Shown here piece after piece: positions 1 to 8,064 of a stretch of DNA of 21,053 nucleotides. Every line of letters begins with the position of its first letter. The first letter of the stretch is position 1. Source of the DNA: Fidelibacterota bacterium (GTDB taxonomy: Bacteria > Fidelibacterota > UBA2242); assembly GCA_016936335.1 (NCBI GenBank), contig JAFGXZ010000193.1, positions 1 through 21,053 on the forward strand, given 5' to 3'. The notes beneath the pieces are model-generated. The model worked only from the letters and a program-made list of their open reading frames with translations, was not told where the DNA came from and made no database searches. A program made the position numbers and the translations under genes.

Positions 1-392
1 CGTCCCTGGCGGTTGGATTTGCTTTGAAATAATACCTGCTCTTTTTCAGGAGTATAAAATTCATCTTCCATGACGCTGTAGCGACCGGAAATTTCATTTA
101 AACGAGCGGTGCGGTGCCGAATCCACTGGCGGGCGACAAAAATAGGCATTTTACAGTGAAAAGTCAGGACCACCTGCTCAAAGGGTGATGTGTGCTCATG
201 ACTAATCAGGTAATCGATCAGCGCCTTATCTTCCCGAACCGTTTTAGTACCTTCGCCATAGGACACGCGGGCGGCCTGAACTATGCGATCATCGCCACCG
301 AGATAATCCACCAACCGGACAAACCCTTTGTCAAGAACTTTGAATTCCTTATCCAGTATCGCTTCTGCCTGGGGAACAATTATATGAGCCAT
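1..392 (-). CDS. thyX: Flavin-dependent thymidylate synthase ThyX, N-terminal part (cut by window edge)
   Basis: Makes dTMP from dUMP using methylene-tetrahydrofolate and reduced FAD, replacing ThyA. Translating the minus strand from ATG at 392-390 gives 130 uninterrupted codons that leave the window at base 1. The ThyX signature is directly visible: RHR at residues 92-94, seven residues, then Ser102, in the context WIRHRTARLNEISGRYS. Before it comes a typical helix-strand stretch containing HEHTSPFEQ (residues 65-73). The visible end reads NRQGR, which also fits the family. A ribosome-binding site GGGAG lies at 406-402 (minus strand), nine bases before the ATG, and supports this start. ThyX proteins are usually about 220-300 residues, so roughly half is present. 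The gene is divergent from the peptidase gene at 516, with 123 bases between them. The family assignment is nearly certain; only the missing C-terminal half is unknown. Confidence 0.95.
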   Translation of the reverse strand, partial: MAHIIVPQAEAILDKEFKVLDKGFVRLVDYLGGDDRIVQAARVSYGEGTKTVREDKALIDYLISHEHTSPFEQVVLTFHCKMPIFVARQWIRHRTARLNEISGRYSVMEDEFYTPEKEQVLFQSKSNRQG

Positions 393-515
393 GTGTTAAT
401 ACTCCCGTATGTTTGAACTGCGGGAATCTACGAAATTATTTCTAAGGATAGTAGAACGAATTTTTGCATTATTTGGGAAAGAGTCATAGATTTTATTGAG
501 ATAGTCAGAAGAACA

Positions 516-2468
516 ATGAAACAATATAGTTTTCTCCCGATCATTTTTTTTATGGGTATTATTACCATCGGACAAATCGATCCGGATTGGGTGTTTCGGG
601 AAATTGAAATGAAACAGGCCGCTCTTCAAAACCGCAGAGAATTGTTAAAACCCACAGCGAAATCCGGCCAGTATCAGTACGATGTCGGATTTTACGGAAT
701 CGACCTAAAGATTGACATTGATAATGAAGAAATCAGTGGCCAGGTAAATATTCGCGGTAAATCTAAAATCAATGCCCTGTCGGTTATTGAATTGGATTTG
801 ATGTCGCCGCTGATTGTCGATAGTGTCTGGAATGAGGCCTCGGGCTTTCAGCAGAGTGGTGATGATCTGAGTATTCAGTTACAAGCGCCGGTGGACAGCG
901 GACAAGTATTCGAAGTCGGAATTCAGTACGGCGGTAGTCCGGTAGCGGCAGGATTAAAGGGATTCTCCTTTGCATTTCATGATAATGTTCCGATTGTCTC
1001 GACTCTCAGTGAACCCTATTATGCCCGCGGGTGGTTTCCCTGCAAAGACATTCCAAGCGACAAGGCCGATTCCGCCGATATCAGCCTGACTGTTCCCGAT
1101 AGCCTGGTGGCGATTTCAAACGGGCTTTTAAAAAGTATTCTTGATAATAATAACGGTACCAAAACTTACAAATGGCAGGAACGTTACCCAATAGCGACGT
1201 ATTTGATCTCCCTGGCCGTGACCAACTATGATTTAATTGAGCAGACATATACCGCCAAAGATGGAACGACAATGCCGGTTCAACATTGGTACTATCCGGA
1301 AGATGAATCAAGGATTGACGTTTTATTGTTAACAACAGAAATGATATCCTTTTTTTCCGATATATGGGGTGAATATCCGTTTATCAATGAAAAATACGGT
1401 CATGCCCGGTTTTCCTGGGGTGGTGGAATGGAGCATCAGACGTGTACAAGTCTCGGTTCATATAGCGAATTGATGGTTTGTCACGAACTGGCCCACCAAT
1501 GGTGGGGTGATATGGTGACCTGTGCTAATTGGAGTGAAATCTGGCTAAATGAAGGATTCGCCCGCTATTCAGAAGCATTATGGGAGGAATATAAGAACGG
1601 CAGCGATGGATATCGAGACTATATGGCTAAAATTAACAGACCAGAATACTGGCAATCCGGTCCGGTGTATATCCTCGACACGACCAATGTCAGTTCCATT
1701 TTTAATCTGCTGGTATACGATAAAGGCGCCTGGATTCTGCATATGCTCAGGGGCGTGGTCGGGGATTCGGTATTTCAGGACATTTTTCCGGCCTATCGGG
1801 AAAAGTATTACATGGACGTTGCCACTACGGAAGGTTTCAAACAGATTTGCGAAAAAATCTCCGGGGAAGACCTGGACTGGTTCTTTAATCAGTGGGTGTA
1901 CGGATCCGGACAGCCGGACTATAAAATCCGCTGGGGGCGCAAGAAAACGACTGCGAATAACTGGCAGATGACGCTGTGGATTGATCAGACCCAGTCGGCA
2001 ACCAATCTTTTTCAGATGCCGATGGCTGTCAAAGTGGAATTCAGTGACCGTGATTCAATGCTCATAATTACGGATTCACTGGCGTCACAATCATTTGGGT
2101 TTCAGTTTTCGGAAATGCCGGAAAATGTCTTCGTTGACCCGGAAAACTGGATTTTAAAAACAATACAATATTCCATGATTGATCCTGATATTGGGTATTT
2201 GCCGGATAAATTTCTTCTGACCAATCCCTATCCCAATCCCTTTAATGCCGGTACATATTTTGATATTTATCTGCCCTATGACACGGATTCCAGGATTGTG
2301 GTCTATGATATGAACGGCCGCTTAGTGGAAACAATCGCTGAAGGCCTGCAACGCTCCGGCTACCGGGAACTGGTTTGGCAGCCTGAAAACTTGCCGTCCG
2401 GCGTCTATTTTATCCGCTTGGAGAACAGTTGGGTGGAATTATCTAAAAAAGTTGTATATTTAAAATAG
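516..2468 (+). CDS. Secreted M1-family metallopeptidase with Por-type C-terminal sorting domain
   Basis: A 650-residue zinc aminopeptidase-like enzyme of family M1, predicted to be exported. Zinc ligands are His323, His327 (HELAH) and Glu346 in NEGFA, exactly the HEXXH-X18-E spacing. The substrate-binding GxMEN motif appears as GGGMEH (302-307), so its last residue is His instead of Asn. Tyr401 in VYDKGAW fits the transition-state tyrosine. Residues 1-20 form a short basic-hydrophobic signal peptide. After the catalytic part (to about residue 480) there is no ERAP1-like helical C-terminal domain. Instead, residues 567-650 form a sorting domain with NPYPNPFN (570-577), a YDMNGRLV strand and a GVYFIRL strand, as in proteins exported by type IX secretion in FCB bacteria. 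No strong ribosome-binding site precedes the ATG, only AGAAG-like purines. The in-vivo substrate is unknown. A role in peptide scavenging outside the cell is inference. Confidence 0.92.
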   Translation: MKQYSFLPIIFFMGIITIGQIDPDWVFREIEMKQAALQNRRELLKPTAKSGQYQYDVGFYGIDLKIDIDNEEISGQVNIRGKSKINALSVIELDLMSPLIVDSVWNEASGFQQSGDDLSIQLQAPVDSGQVFEVGIQYGGSPVAAGLKGFSFAFHDNVPIVSTLSEPYYARGWFPCKDIPSDKADSADISLTVPDSLVAISNGLLKSILDNNNGTKTYKWQERYPIATYLISLAVTNYDLIEQTYTAKDGTTMPVQHWYYPEDESRIDVLLLTTEMISFFSDIWGEYPFINEKYGHARFSWGGGMEHQTCTSLGSYSELMVCHELAHQWWGDMVTCANWSEIWLNEGFARYSEALWEEYKNGSDGYRDYMAKINRPEYWQSGPVYILDTTNVSSIFNLLVYDKGAWILHMLRGVVGDSVFQDIFPAYREKYYMDVATTEGFKQICEKISGEDLDWFFNQWVYGSGQPDYKIRWGRKKTTANNWQMTLWIDQTQSATNLFQMPMAVKVEFSDRDSMLIITDSLASQSFGFQFSEMPENVFVDPENWILKTIQYSMIDPDIGYLPDKFLLTNPYPNPFNAGTYFDIYLPYDTDSRIVVYDMNGRLVETIAEGLQRSGYRELVWQPENLPSGVYFIRLENSWVELSKKVVYLK

Positions 2469-2495
2469 GAATAGTGTAGCTATTCTATTCCTTTT
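2469..2495 (+). terminator. Weak hairpin after the M1 peptidase gene, possible terminator
   Basis: Immediately after the stop codon, GAATAG (2469-2474) pairs with CTATTC (2480-2485) around a five-base loop. A second copy, TATTCC (2486-2491), allows alternative pairing, followed by TTTT (2492-2495). The stem is only six A/T-rich pairs and the T run is short, so termination would be inefficient. It could also simply be spacer sequence. Confidence 0.25.
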
Positions 2496-2521
2496 GACAT
2501 CAAAGAATTATGAATTATAAC
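2494..2521 (+). promoter_or_regulatory. Sigma-70-like promoter for the protease-barrel gene
   Basis: A perfect -35 hexamer TTGACA (2494-2499) is separated by 16 bases from TATAAC (2516-2521), five of six matches to the -10 consensus. Initiation about seven bases downstream would leave a leader of only about 10-12 bases before the ATG at 2540. That suggests near-leaderless translation or a start slightly different from the prediction. The hexamers are seen directly; activity is inferred. Confidence 0.45.
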
Positions 2522-2539
2522 ATTTTTCAGAGAATATAA

Positions 2540-5500
2540 ATGATTTTATCGGTAACTAATAAAGTTCATCAAACGTCTATTGTCATCGTAATGCTGATTG
2601 TGTTGATGCTGAGTTCCGCTGCTCCCGCTCAATTTGGTAAAAACAAAGTACGATACAATGATTATGACTGGTCTTTTATCCAAACTGATCACGCCGATAT
2701 TTTTTTTCACAATGAAGGAGATGAACTCTCTCGCTTTGCAGCGCCGGTTGTCGAGCAGGCCATTAACGAGATAACACGTGTGCTGAACTGGCGGATGCGC
2801 AAACGTGTTTCGGTCATTATCTATAATTCGCATAGCGATTTTCAGCAAACTAATGTTACCCTGAGTTATCTCCAGGAGGGTATATTGGGTTTTACTGAAT
2901 TGCTGAAAAACAGGTCGGTAGTGGCGTTTGACGGAAGCAACAATAATTTCTGGCATCTGATTCGCCACGAGCTGGTTCATGTGGTGGTAAACGACATGAT
3001 TTATGGTGGTAATATACAGAGTGTCGTTTCCGGTCGGGTGCGTTTGCAGATTCCATTGTGGATGAATGAGGGTCTGGCGGAATATATCTCCATGGGCTGG
3101 GACACGAATGCGGATATGATTCTGCGGGATATTGCGACCAATACCGATATTCCGAATATCAATGAATTGGATTATTATCTGGCATACAAAGGCGGGCAAT
3201 CGGTCTACCGCTTTATTGCAGAACGATATGGGGATCAGAAAATCGGTGAAATTTGGACCAATATGAAAGGCCGTTCCAGTGCGGAAAAGGGTATTGAAAA
3301 ATCCATCGGTCTGGATATAAAAGAGTTAACCGAAGCCTGGCACAAGTGGGTGCGGAAAGAATACTGGCCGGACGTCGCCGATCGCGATGAACTGGATGAC
3401 ATTGCCATGCGTCTGACAGATCATAAAAAACTGAAAAATTATTTTAATACCGGACCGGCCATTAATCCAAGTGGAACCAAAATAGCCCTGATGTCCGATC
3501 GAAAGGGTTATGCGGATATATTCCTGATTGATGCTATCGACGGCCAGGTAGACGATAAGCTGGTTGGTGGTCAGCGCACTCCCGATCTGGAAGAATTAAA
3601 ATGGTTGAATCCGCGTTTAAGCTGGTCTCCCGATGGTCAAAAAATTGTCCTGGCCGTAAAAAGTGGCGCCAGGGATGCTTTGATTGTCGTGAATGTTGAG
3701 ACAAAGAAACGCAAAAAATATACCTTCGATGAAATCAATGAGCTCTTTACTGCGGCCTGGTCTCCCGATGGTGACAGGTTAGCATTTATCGGTTTGAATG
3801 ACGATCGAACCGACTTGTATCTTTACAACATGAAAGAAGACAAACTGTCCCGTTTGACCGACGATTGGGCTTCGGATTTTGAGCCAAACTGGTCGCCCGA
3901 TGGAAGAAAGATTATTTTTGCCTCCCAGAGAAATATAAAAAACGGGTGTTTTCCAAAAGATGATTTGACAAACTGGGCGACATCTCCCTATAATCAGACA
4001 GACCTTTTTGTGTATGACCTGGATCTCGATCAGATCACTCAGATTACCGATACGCCCTGGAATGAGAATTATCCCGCCTGGGCCAACACTCAAAATAAAA
4101 TTATTTACACGTCGGATATCAATGGAGTCTCTAACCTGTATATCCTGGATATCGACTCCGGTAAGCAAGTCGCAATTAGCAATGTTTTAACCGGAATATT
4201 TCAGCCCTGTCTCTCCAAAGATGACTCGCGTCTGGTCTTTGCAGGATATGCTGATTATGGTTGGGACGTTTTTACATTGAGCAATCCACTGGATCTCTAT
4301 GATAAACCCAAAGAAGTCAAAGCCACCGTATTTGCAGAGGGTCTGAAAGAAATCTGGAAAAATCCTGATGAAAACATACGTTTTAATTATCCGACACCGG
4401 AAGATGTCAAAAAATCCTATACCCACCGGGTTGATACCCAGAAATCCTATACTAACTATATCTTTGCACCCAATTATCAGCGGAACATCCCGGAAGAACC
4501 CGATACCACAATGGCACTCTCGGATTCGATCAGTTATAAAGATGAAAACGGTGAGTTTGTCGTTAGTCCGTATAAAACCAAATTCAGCCTGGATTACATA
4601 GATAGTCAGGCTGGGTACAATACATTTTGGGGATTTCAGGGAACCACGGTATTTGCATTTAGCGATGTTCTAGGAGATCACCAATTAATATTTGGTTCGG
4701 AGCTGTATATCGATCTGGAAAACAGTGATTATTATCTGTCCTATCAATATCTGGCAAATCGGACCAATTATGCCATAACTGGTTTCCATAATGCAAATTT
4801 CTGGTATTACAGTCTCTATTATCTCTATCGTCTGAGAAATTATGGAATTGACCTTTCCATGTCCCGGCCATTTTCGCGGCTTTCGCGGTTTGAACTGGCG
4901 GTGACATCCTATAATGTCGAACAGAAATTTATTGATATATACAATGGTGAGACCATTAGTGAACGCATGATTCAGACAATCCTGCCAAGGGCTGCATTTG
5001 TTTTTGATAACACCTTGTGGAGTTATTTCTATCCTATTGACGGATGGCGTTGGCGGATCGATGCAACAGTCAGCCCCAAATATACCAGTACAAGTCTAGA
5101 ATTCCAGACTGTCCAGGCCGATATCCGGAGATATTTTAAATTGAATCGCGAATATTCTTTTGCTTTACGTCTGTCCGGTGGACTTAGTGAAGGACCCAAT
5201 GCCCAGCGCTTTTTTCTGGGAGGTGAAACAAACTGGATAAACCAGAAATGGCGAGACCGTGTTCTGGATGATAAAAATGAATCGATGCTGGAAGATATAT
5301 ATTTTTCCGATTTTGTTACACCTCTTAGAGGAGCACGGTATTATGAACGGTCAGGAACCCGTTATTTTCTCGCCAACTTAGAATTTCGCTATCCTTTTAT
5401 CAAATACCTGGCTCTCGGTTGGCCGTTACCAATGACCATAGGTGGACTTCAGGGAATTACCTTTTTTGATGTTGGTGGTGCCTGGTTTGCGAATGATTTT

Positions 5501-5680
5501 CATCCCTTCGCCAATGATCCGTATTATGGGACCGTTATGGACGACCTGGTCTCCGGATTTGGTGTTGGAACTCGTCTTTTTATGGGTTATTTCCTGTTGA
5601 AAATTGATTGCGCCTGGCGCTATGACATGATCAAATTTCGCTCACCGCAATGGTATTTTTCCCTGGGCTTGGATTTCTAA
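2540..5680 (+). CDS. Outer-membrane fusion protein: HEXXH peptidase domain, TolB-like beta-propeller, Omp85-like barrel
   Basis: A 1046-residue protein with three parts. Residues 1-31 are a signal peptide ending near AAPAQ. The N-terminal domain carries a gluzincin-type zinc site, HELVH at 143-147 and Glu177 in NEGLAEY, as in Peptidase_MA-like metallohydrolases. Residues about 310-590 contain TolB/PD40 propeller blades, recognisable by repeated WSPDG cores (for example SWSPDGQKI, AWSPDGDRL, NWSPDGRKI). Residues about 660-1046 are rich in alternating aromatic strands and end in YFSLGLDF, the terminal Phe typical of outer-membrane barrels. FFLGG, LRG (929-931) and ANLEFRYPF match the Omp85/D15 surface-antigen pattern with its VRGF-like lid motif. 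No POTRA domains are apparent. The role is unknown: a self-anchored surface or periplasmic protease is the simplest inference, although the barrel might also transport or insert proteins. A promoter-like sequence precedes the gene and a terminator follows it. Confidence 0.88.
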   Translation: MILSVTNKVHQTSIVIVMLIVLMLSSAAPAQFGKNKVRYNDYDWSFIQTDHADIFFHNEGDELSRFAAPVVEQAINEITRVLNWRMRKRVSVIIYNSHSDFQQTNVTLSYLQEGILGFTELLKNRSVVAFDGSNNNFWHLIRHELVHVVVNDMIYGGNIQSVVSGRVRLQIPLWMNEGLAEYISMGWDTNADMILRDIATNTDIPNINELDYYLAYKGGQSVYRFIAERYGDQKIGEIWTNMKGRSSAEKGIEKSIGLDIKELTEAWHKWVRKEYWPDVADRDELDDIAMRLTDHKKLKNYFNTGPAINPSGTKIALMSDRKGYADIFLIDAIDGQVDDKLVGGQRTPDLEELKWLNPRLSWSPDGQKIVLAVKSGARDALIVVNVETKKRKKYTFDEINELFTAAWSPDGDRLAFIGLNDDRTDLYLYNMKEDKLSRLTDDWASDFEPNWSPDGRKIIFASQRNIKNGCFPKDDLTNWATSPYNQTDLFVYDLDLDQITQITDTPWNENYPAWANTQNKIIYTSDINGVSNLYILDIDSGKQVAISNVLTGIFQPCLSKDDSRLVFAGYADYGWDVFTLSNPLDLYDKPKEVKATVFAEGLKEIWKNPDENIRFNYPTPEDVKKSYTHRVDTQKSYTNYIFAPNYQRNIPEEPDTTMALSDSISYKDENGEFVVSPYKTKFSLDYIDSQAGYNTFWGFQGTTVFAFSDVLGDHQLIFGSELYIDLENSDYYLSYQYLANRTNYAITGFHNANFWYYSLYYLYRLRNYGIDLSMSRPFSRLSRFELAVTSYNVEQKFIDIYNGETISERMIQTILPRAAFVFDNTLWSYFYPIDGWRWRIDATVSPKYTSTSLEFQTVQADIRRYFKLNREYSFALRLSGGLSEGPNAQRFFLGGETNWINQKWRDRVLDDKNESMLEDIYFSDFVTPLRGARYYERSGTRYFLANLEFRYPFIKYLALGWPLPMTIGGLQGITFFDVGGAWFANDFHPFANDPYYGTVMDDLVSGFGVGTRLFMGYFLLKIDCAWRYDMIKFRSPQWYFSLGLDF

Positions 5681-5690
5681 AAATTATACC

Positions 5691-5714
5691 TCCGATAAAT
5701 TTTCGGATTTTATT
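5691..5714 (+). terminator. Intrinsic terminator after the protease-barrel gene
   Basis: TCCGA (5691-5695) and TCGGA (5703-5707) form a five-pair stem with a seven-base A/T loop. This is followed directly by TTTTATT (5708-5714). It lies ten bases after the stop codon of the upstream gene and separates it from the long cluster that starts at 5793. The stem is short but well placed. Confidence 0.5.
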
Positions 5715-5792
5715 ACCAAGATAACATCTAAATCGCTAATTTAGCAGGCCGGACTAAAAGGCTGGAAGTTGTAATAAGTTATTGGAAAAACA

Positions 5793-6704
5793 TTGATCAA
5801 GTATCTGCAATTTTTAATCTTATGTCTTATTTGGGGAACGACCTACGCAGCAATCAAGATCGGATCGGAATCCACACCGCCCATGCTTGGCCTGGCGATT
5901 CGCTATGCGATTGCACTTTCGCTTTTGTTCCCAATAATCAAATTGACGGGGCGTAAAATCCCTTTGGATAAAGCCTCGGTTAAACTCTATATTGTTGTCG
6001 GTATATTCAGCATGGGGCTGAGTTATCTGTGTACCTACTGGTCAATGAATTTTATCCCCAGCAGCCTATCCTCGATTTTATGGGCGACATTTCCCTTGTT
6101 TAGTGGAATTATCGCCAACTTTATGCTTCCGGCGGAAAACCTGAATCTTCGCCGTTTGTCGTCAATTATTCTGGCAACTATTGGGGTCGTACTGATTCTT
6201 TCGGATCAACAGTTGATCTTTAGTGCCGAAATCCTGGTCGGCTGTCTTGTTGTAATACTTGGTGTCATTATGGGATCATTTCCAAATGTCTATATCAAAA
6301 CCCACGGTGAAAATTTTGATCCAATGGTGCTGACGGCAATGTCCCTGGCGATTGGCGGCACAATCCATTTGACCGGCGCACTTATATCGGGACAATTTAC
6401 TGAAATGTCCTGGACTATCCGTAATATCGGAGCAGCTGCCTATCTGGGAATATTCGGTTCGGCCGCGGCATTTTTCATCTACTATTCGCTGTTACGAAAA
6501 ACCGAAGTGGTTAAAGTATCCTTTGTGACCTTTCTGACACCAATTGTGGCTTCAATGGTGGGAATTGTTTTTTTACATGAGATCATAACATTAAAAGAAA
6601 TTGTCGGAATCCTGATGATTTTCAGTGGTTTATTTATATACGATTTCATGAAATATTACCGATATATCGGCAATTTTAAAACCCGGCGGCGGGTGACAGT
6701 ATGA
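5793..6704 (+). CDS. EamA/DMT-family inner-membrane transporter
   Basis: A 303-residue drug/metabolite transporter-superfamily protein with two tandem EamA repeats (about residues 1-135 and 150-290) and about ten hydrophobic helices. The first helix has the family's typical WGTTYAAIKIG sequence. The last repeat ends with a run resembling TFLTPIVASMVGIVFLHE, the usual EamA signature around helices 8-9. Such proteins export or exchange small metabolites, but the substrate cannot be told from sequence. The start is TTG at 5793. The frame is closed by TAA at 5775, there is no ATG before the first helix, and GGA at 5784 gives modest ribosome binding. The stop overlaps the radA start by four bases (ATGA), implying translational coupling. 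It appears to be the first gene of the long cluster, and no functional link to radA is evident. Confidence 0.9.
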   Translation: MIKYLQFLILCLIWGTTYAAIKIGSESTPPMLGLAIRYAIALSLLFPIIKLTGRKIPLDKASVKLYIVVGIFSMGLSYLCTYWSMNFIPSSLSSILWATFPLFSGIIANFMLPAENLNLRRLSSIILATIGVVLILSDQQLIFSAEILVGCLVVILGVIMGSFPNVYIKTHGENFDPMVLTAMSLAIGGTIHLTGALISGQFTEMSWTIRNIGAAAYLGIFGSAAAFFIYYSLLRKTEVVKVSFVTFLTPIVASMVGIVFLHEIITLKEIVGILMIFSGLFIYDFMKYYRYIGNFKTRRRVTV

Positions 6705-8050
6705 ATAATAAAACCAAATTGGTGTTTATCTGTAACGAATGTGGCGGACAACAGCCGAAGTGGACCGGAAAATGTCCTGAATGCGGCGCATGGAACTCTA
6801 TCGTTGAAGAAAAGGTTTTAAAAAAACCGTCAAAGCATACCGGCATGGAAAGCCGGAAATTACAAACTTTGAATAAACCGATTCATGGTCACATTTCCCG
6901 ATTGGCAACCGGTATCGAAGAATTTGACCGGGTCCTGGGTGGTGGTTTTGTAGAAGGTATGGTAGTCCTGCTGGCCGGTGAGCCGGGCATTGGCAAATCA
7001 ACCCTGGTTTTACAAATTCTGGACAAACTCAAGGGTGATCGCTTTCTCTATTTTTCCGGCGAGGAGTCGGAAGAACAGATATCATTGCGGGCCGGCCGGA
7101 TGGGAATTGATAACTCCCGGATTCTGGTAGCTTGTGAGAACAATCTGGAAAACATTACTACCCACATCGAAAACCAGCAACCGGCGATGGTGGTGATTGA
7201 TTCGGTTCAAACGATTTACAGTGATGCCTATGACAATGTCCCGGGAAGCGTGACCCAGGTACGGGAATGCGCCGGAACACTGTTGCGAAAAGCGAAGGAA
7301 CTGAACTTCTGTGTTGTATTTATTGGCCATATTACCAAGGATGGCATGATTGCCGGACCGAAAGTTCTAGAGCATCTGGTGGATACAGTATTGTATCTTG
7401 AAGGTGGCAAGACAAATTTCTACCGAACGCTTCGTTCTATGAAAAATCGTTTTGGTTCGACCAATGAAGTCGGTTTGTTTACCATGAAAGACATTGGCTT
7501 GATTCCTGTTGATAATCCATCAGAATTTTTTCTGGCAGAACGGAAAAAGCATGTGGCCGGTTCCACGATTGCCGTGAGCATGGAAGGTACCAGGCCGTTT
7601 TTGATTGAAGTTCAGGCACTCGTGACCCAGACATCCTACGGCAATCCCCAGCGGACAGCCAATGGTATCGATCATCGACGCCTGGCGATGCTGGTCGCTG
7701 TGCTTGAAAAGCGGGCTGGTTTTCCGCTTCGCCTGCAAGATATTTTTGTGAATCTCGTCGGTGGTTTGCGAATTGATGAAACAGCAATAAATTTAGGAGT
7801 CGTGGTTGCGCTTGCATCGAGTTTTAAGGATGTGCCGGTCAATCCGTCGGCGGTATTTATTGGTGAAGTGGGCTTAGTGGGTGAAATCCGCTCGGTTCCA
7901 TTGATTGAACAACGGGTAAAAGAGGCCCTGAAATTTGGTTTTAAACCAATATATATTCCCAAAGCAAACCAAAAACAGCTGGAAAATGTGAAGACTGGTG
8001 ATGTTATTGGTATTGATTCCATTACTCAGCTGTTTAATGAAATATTTTAA
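6701..8050 (+). CDS. radA: DNA repair protein RadA (Sms)
   Basis: A RecA-like ATPase that processes recombination intermediates and drives branch migration in homologous recombination repair. The 449 residues carry all family marks in order: a four-cysteine zinc finger (Cys11, Cys14, Cys25, Cys28), Walker A GEPGIGKST (93-101), Walker B ending at Asp167 (VVIDS), the RadA-specific KNRFG motif (248-252), and a C-terminal Lon-protease-like domain (about 275-449). The length is close to that of E. coli RadA (460). The ATG at 6701 overlaps the transporter stop. The zinc finger starting at residue 11 confirms that the N terminus is complete. The tgt gene follows after 14 bases. Nothing in the sequence is abnormal. 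Confidence 0.98.
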   Translation: MNNKTKLVFICNECGGQQPKWTGKCPECGAWNSIVEEKVLKKPSKHTGMESRKLQTLNKPIHGHISRLATGIEEFDRVLGGGFVEGMVVLLAGEPGIGKSTLVLQILDKLKGDRFLYFSGEESEEQISLRAGRMGIDNSRILVACENNLENITTHIENQQPAMVVIDSVQTIYSDAYDNVPGSVTQVRECAGTLLRKAKELNFCVVFIGHITKDGMIAGPKVLEHLVDTVLYLEGGKTNFYRTLRSMKNRFGSTNEVGLFTMKDIGLIPVDNPSEFFLAERKKHVAGSTIAVSMEGTRPFLIEVQALVTQTSYGNPQRTANGIDHRRLAMLVAVLEKRAGFPLRLQDIFVNLVGGLRIDETAINLGVVVALASSFKDVPVNPSAVFIGEVGLVGEIRSVPLIEQRVKEALKFGFKPIYIPKANQKQLENVKTGDVIGIDSITQLFNEIF

Positions 8051-8064
8051 GAGTATTTAGATAG

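Noticed and set aside
192..416. 74-codon plus-strand open frame near the left edge
   Set aside because: It lies opposite the thyX coding sequence, whose signature motif is read on the minus strand.
1549..1971. 140-codon open frame inside the M1 peptidase
   Set aside because: It is an out-of-frame overlap with the conserved catalytic region. Its translation has no recognisable motif.
2546..3199. 217-codon open frame on the minus strand
   Set aside because: It lies entirely opposite the peptidase domain of the protease-barrel gene, has no recognisable domain, and the plus-strand frame has clear motifs.
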